Part shown: one piece after another, positions 63,966 to 64,000 of the stretch
Position numbering within the stretch: position 1 is the first letter of the stretch
Layout: every line of letters begins with the position of its first letter
Source: Sphingopyxis sp. H073
Lineage (GTDB): Bacteria; Pseudomonadota; Alphaproteobacteria; Sphingomonadales; Sphingomonadaceae
Assembly (NCBI RefSeq): GCF_001468395.1
Contig: NZ_LNSG01000001.1
Location: 62,001-126,000, forward strand
Direction of reading: 5' to 3'
Length of the DNA: 64,000 nucleotides
Position numbers and translations under genes: made by a program
The notes under the pieces: model-generated
Told to the model about the DNA's origin: nothing
Database searches by the model: none
Seen by the model: only the letters and a program-made list of their open reading frames with translations

Positions 63966-63995
63966 TTCGTCACCCCGGACTTGATCCGGGGTCCA
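63966..63995. repeat. Family B palindrome, left arm only (cut by window edge)
   Basis: TTCGTCACCCCGGACTTGAT and the following 10 bp match the left arm of the inverted repeat at 16569-16645 with two changes that keep the inner CCCGGACTTGATCCGGG palindrome. The right arm, if present, lies beyond base 64000. It lies beside family E copy 2 exactly as the full copy lies beside family E copy 1. Confidence 0.75.
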
Positions 63996-64000
63996 TGACT

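Overview
The window is about 64 kb of GC-rich (roughly 65%) chromosome from an alphaproteobacterium of the order Sphingomonadales, most likely Sphingopyxis or a close relative. This is inferred from the protein style, from the palindromic intergenic repeats, from the PhyR/NepR pair, and from the gene order sucA-sucB-lpd and coaD-peptidylprolyl isomerase-queA. No rRNA, tRNA, CRISPR array, transposase or prophage gene was seen. Nearly all of it is housekeeping chromosome, tightly packed, with many 4-bp ATGA-type overlaps inside operons and 4-bp tail-to-tail overlaps between convergent genes.

Layout. 1-5 kb: TCA-cycle operon sucA (truncated by the window edge)-sucB-[72-codon orphan ORF]-lpd. 5-20 kb: a TRIC-type channel, an MpaB-like oxygenase, an alpha/beta hydrolase, sppA, an SDR overlapping proB, a methyltransferase, obgE, a TetR regulator divergent from a PF10118 metal-dependent hydrolase, a repeat-filled 550-bp gap, a GNAT acetyltransferase, nfeD with an SPFH protein, and a CitE-like lyase. 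20-32 kb: an M28 peptidase, class II DAHP synthase, a membrane cNMP-binding protein, an ArsC-like protein-GDPD-aldo/keto reductase cluster, panB, the conserved YfgM-like-bamB-der outer-membrane assembly/ribosome cluster, a TusA-like protein and a stand-alone Hpt protein. 32-43 kb: DUF418 divergent from coq4 around an operator-like palindrome, DUF72/DUF3052, purL, small membrane proteins, and the operon xseB-ispA-coaD followed by a cyclophilin and queA.

43-48.3 kb is the most accessory-looking stretch. A PEP-CTERM surface protein, an uncharacterised protein whose N-terminal anchor lacks a normal start codon, a PAS-GGDEF-EAL-PilZ cyclic-di-GMP protein and a hemerythrin lie between queA and tgt, which belong to the same queuosine pathway. 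49.4-50.6 kb holds the core of the general stress response: a 56-codon nepR (anti-sigma) divergent from phyR (anti-anti-sigma), sharing a palindromic EcfG-type promoter. A second EcfG-type promoter (GGAAC-N17-GTT) lies ahead of the hemerythrin gene, but no ecfG sigma gene is next to them. 50.6-64 kb: glnE-bcp-DUF455, an M23 peptidase, an IscA/ErpA-type protein, xth overlapping a tandem-cNMP protein, a class II glutamine amidotransferase, the DUF1501/DUF1800 pair, an acetyltransferase-like protein and a fatty acid desaturase.

Repeats: at least five families of intergenic palindromes occur. These are A (about 125-135 bp, three copies), B (30-bp arms around CCCGGACTTGATCCGGG, one full and one partial copy), C (one copy), D (two copies) and E (an uncharacterised 210-230 bp element, two copies, each next to a B element).
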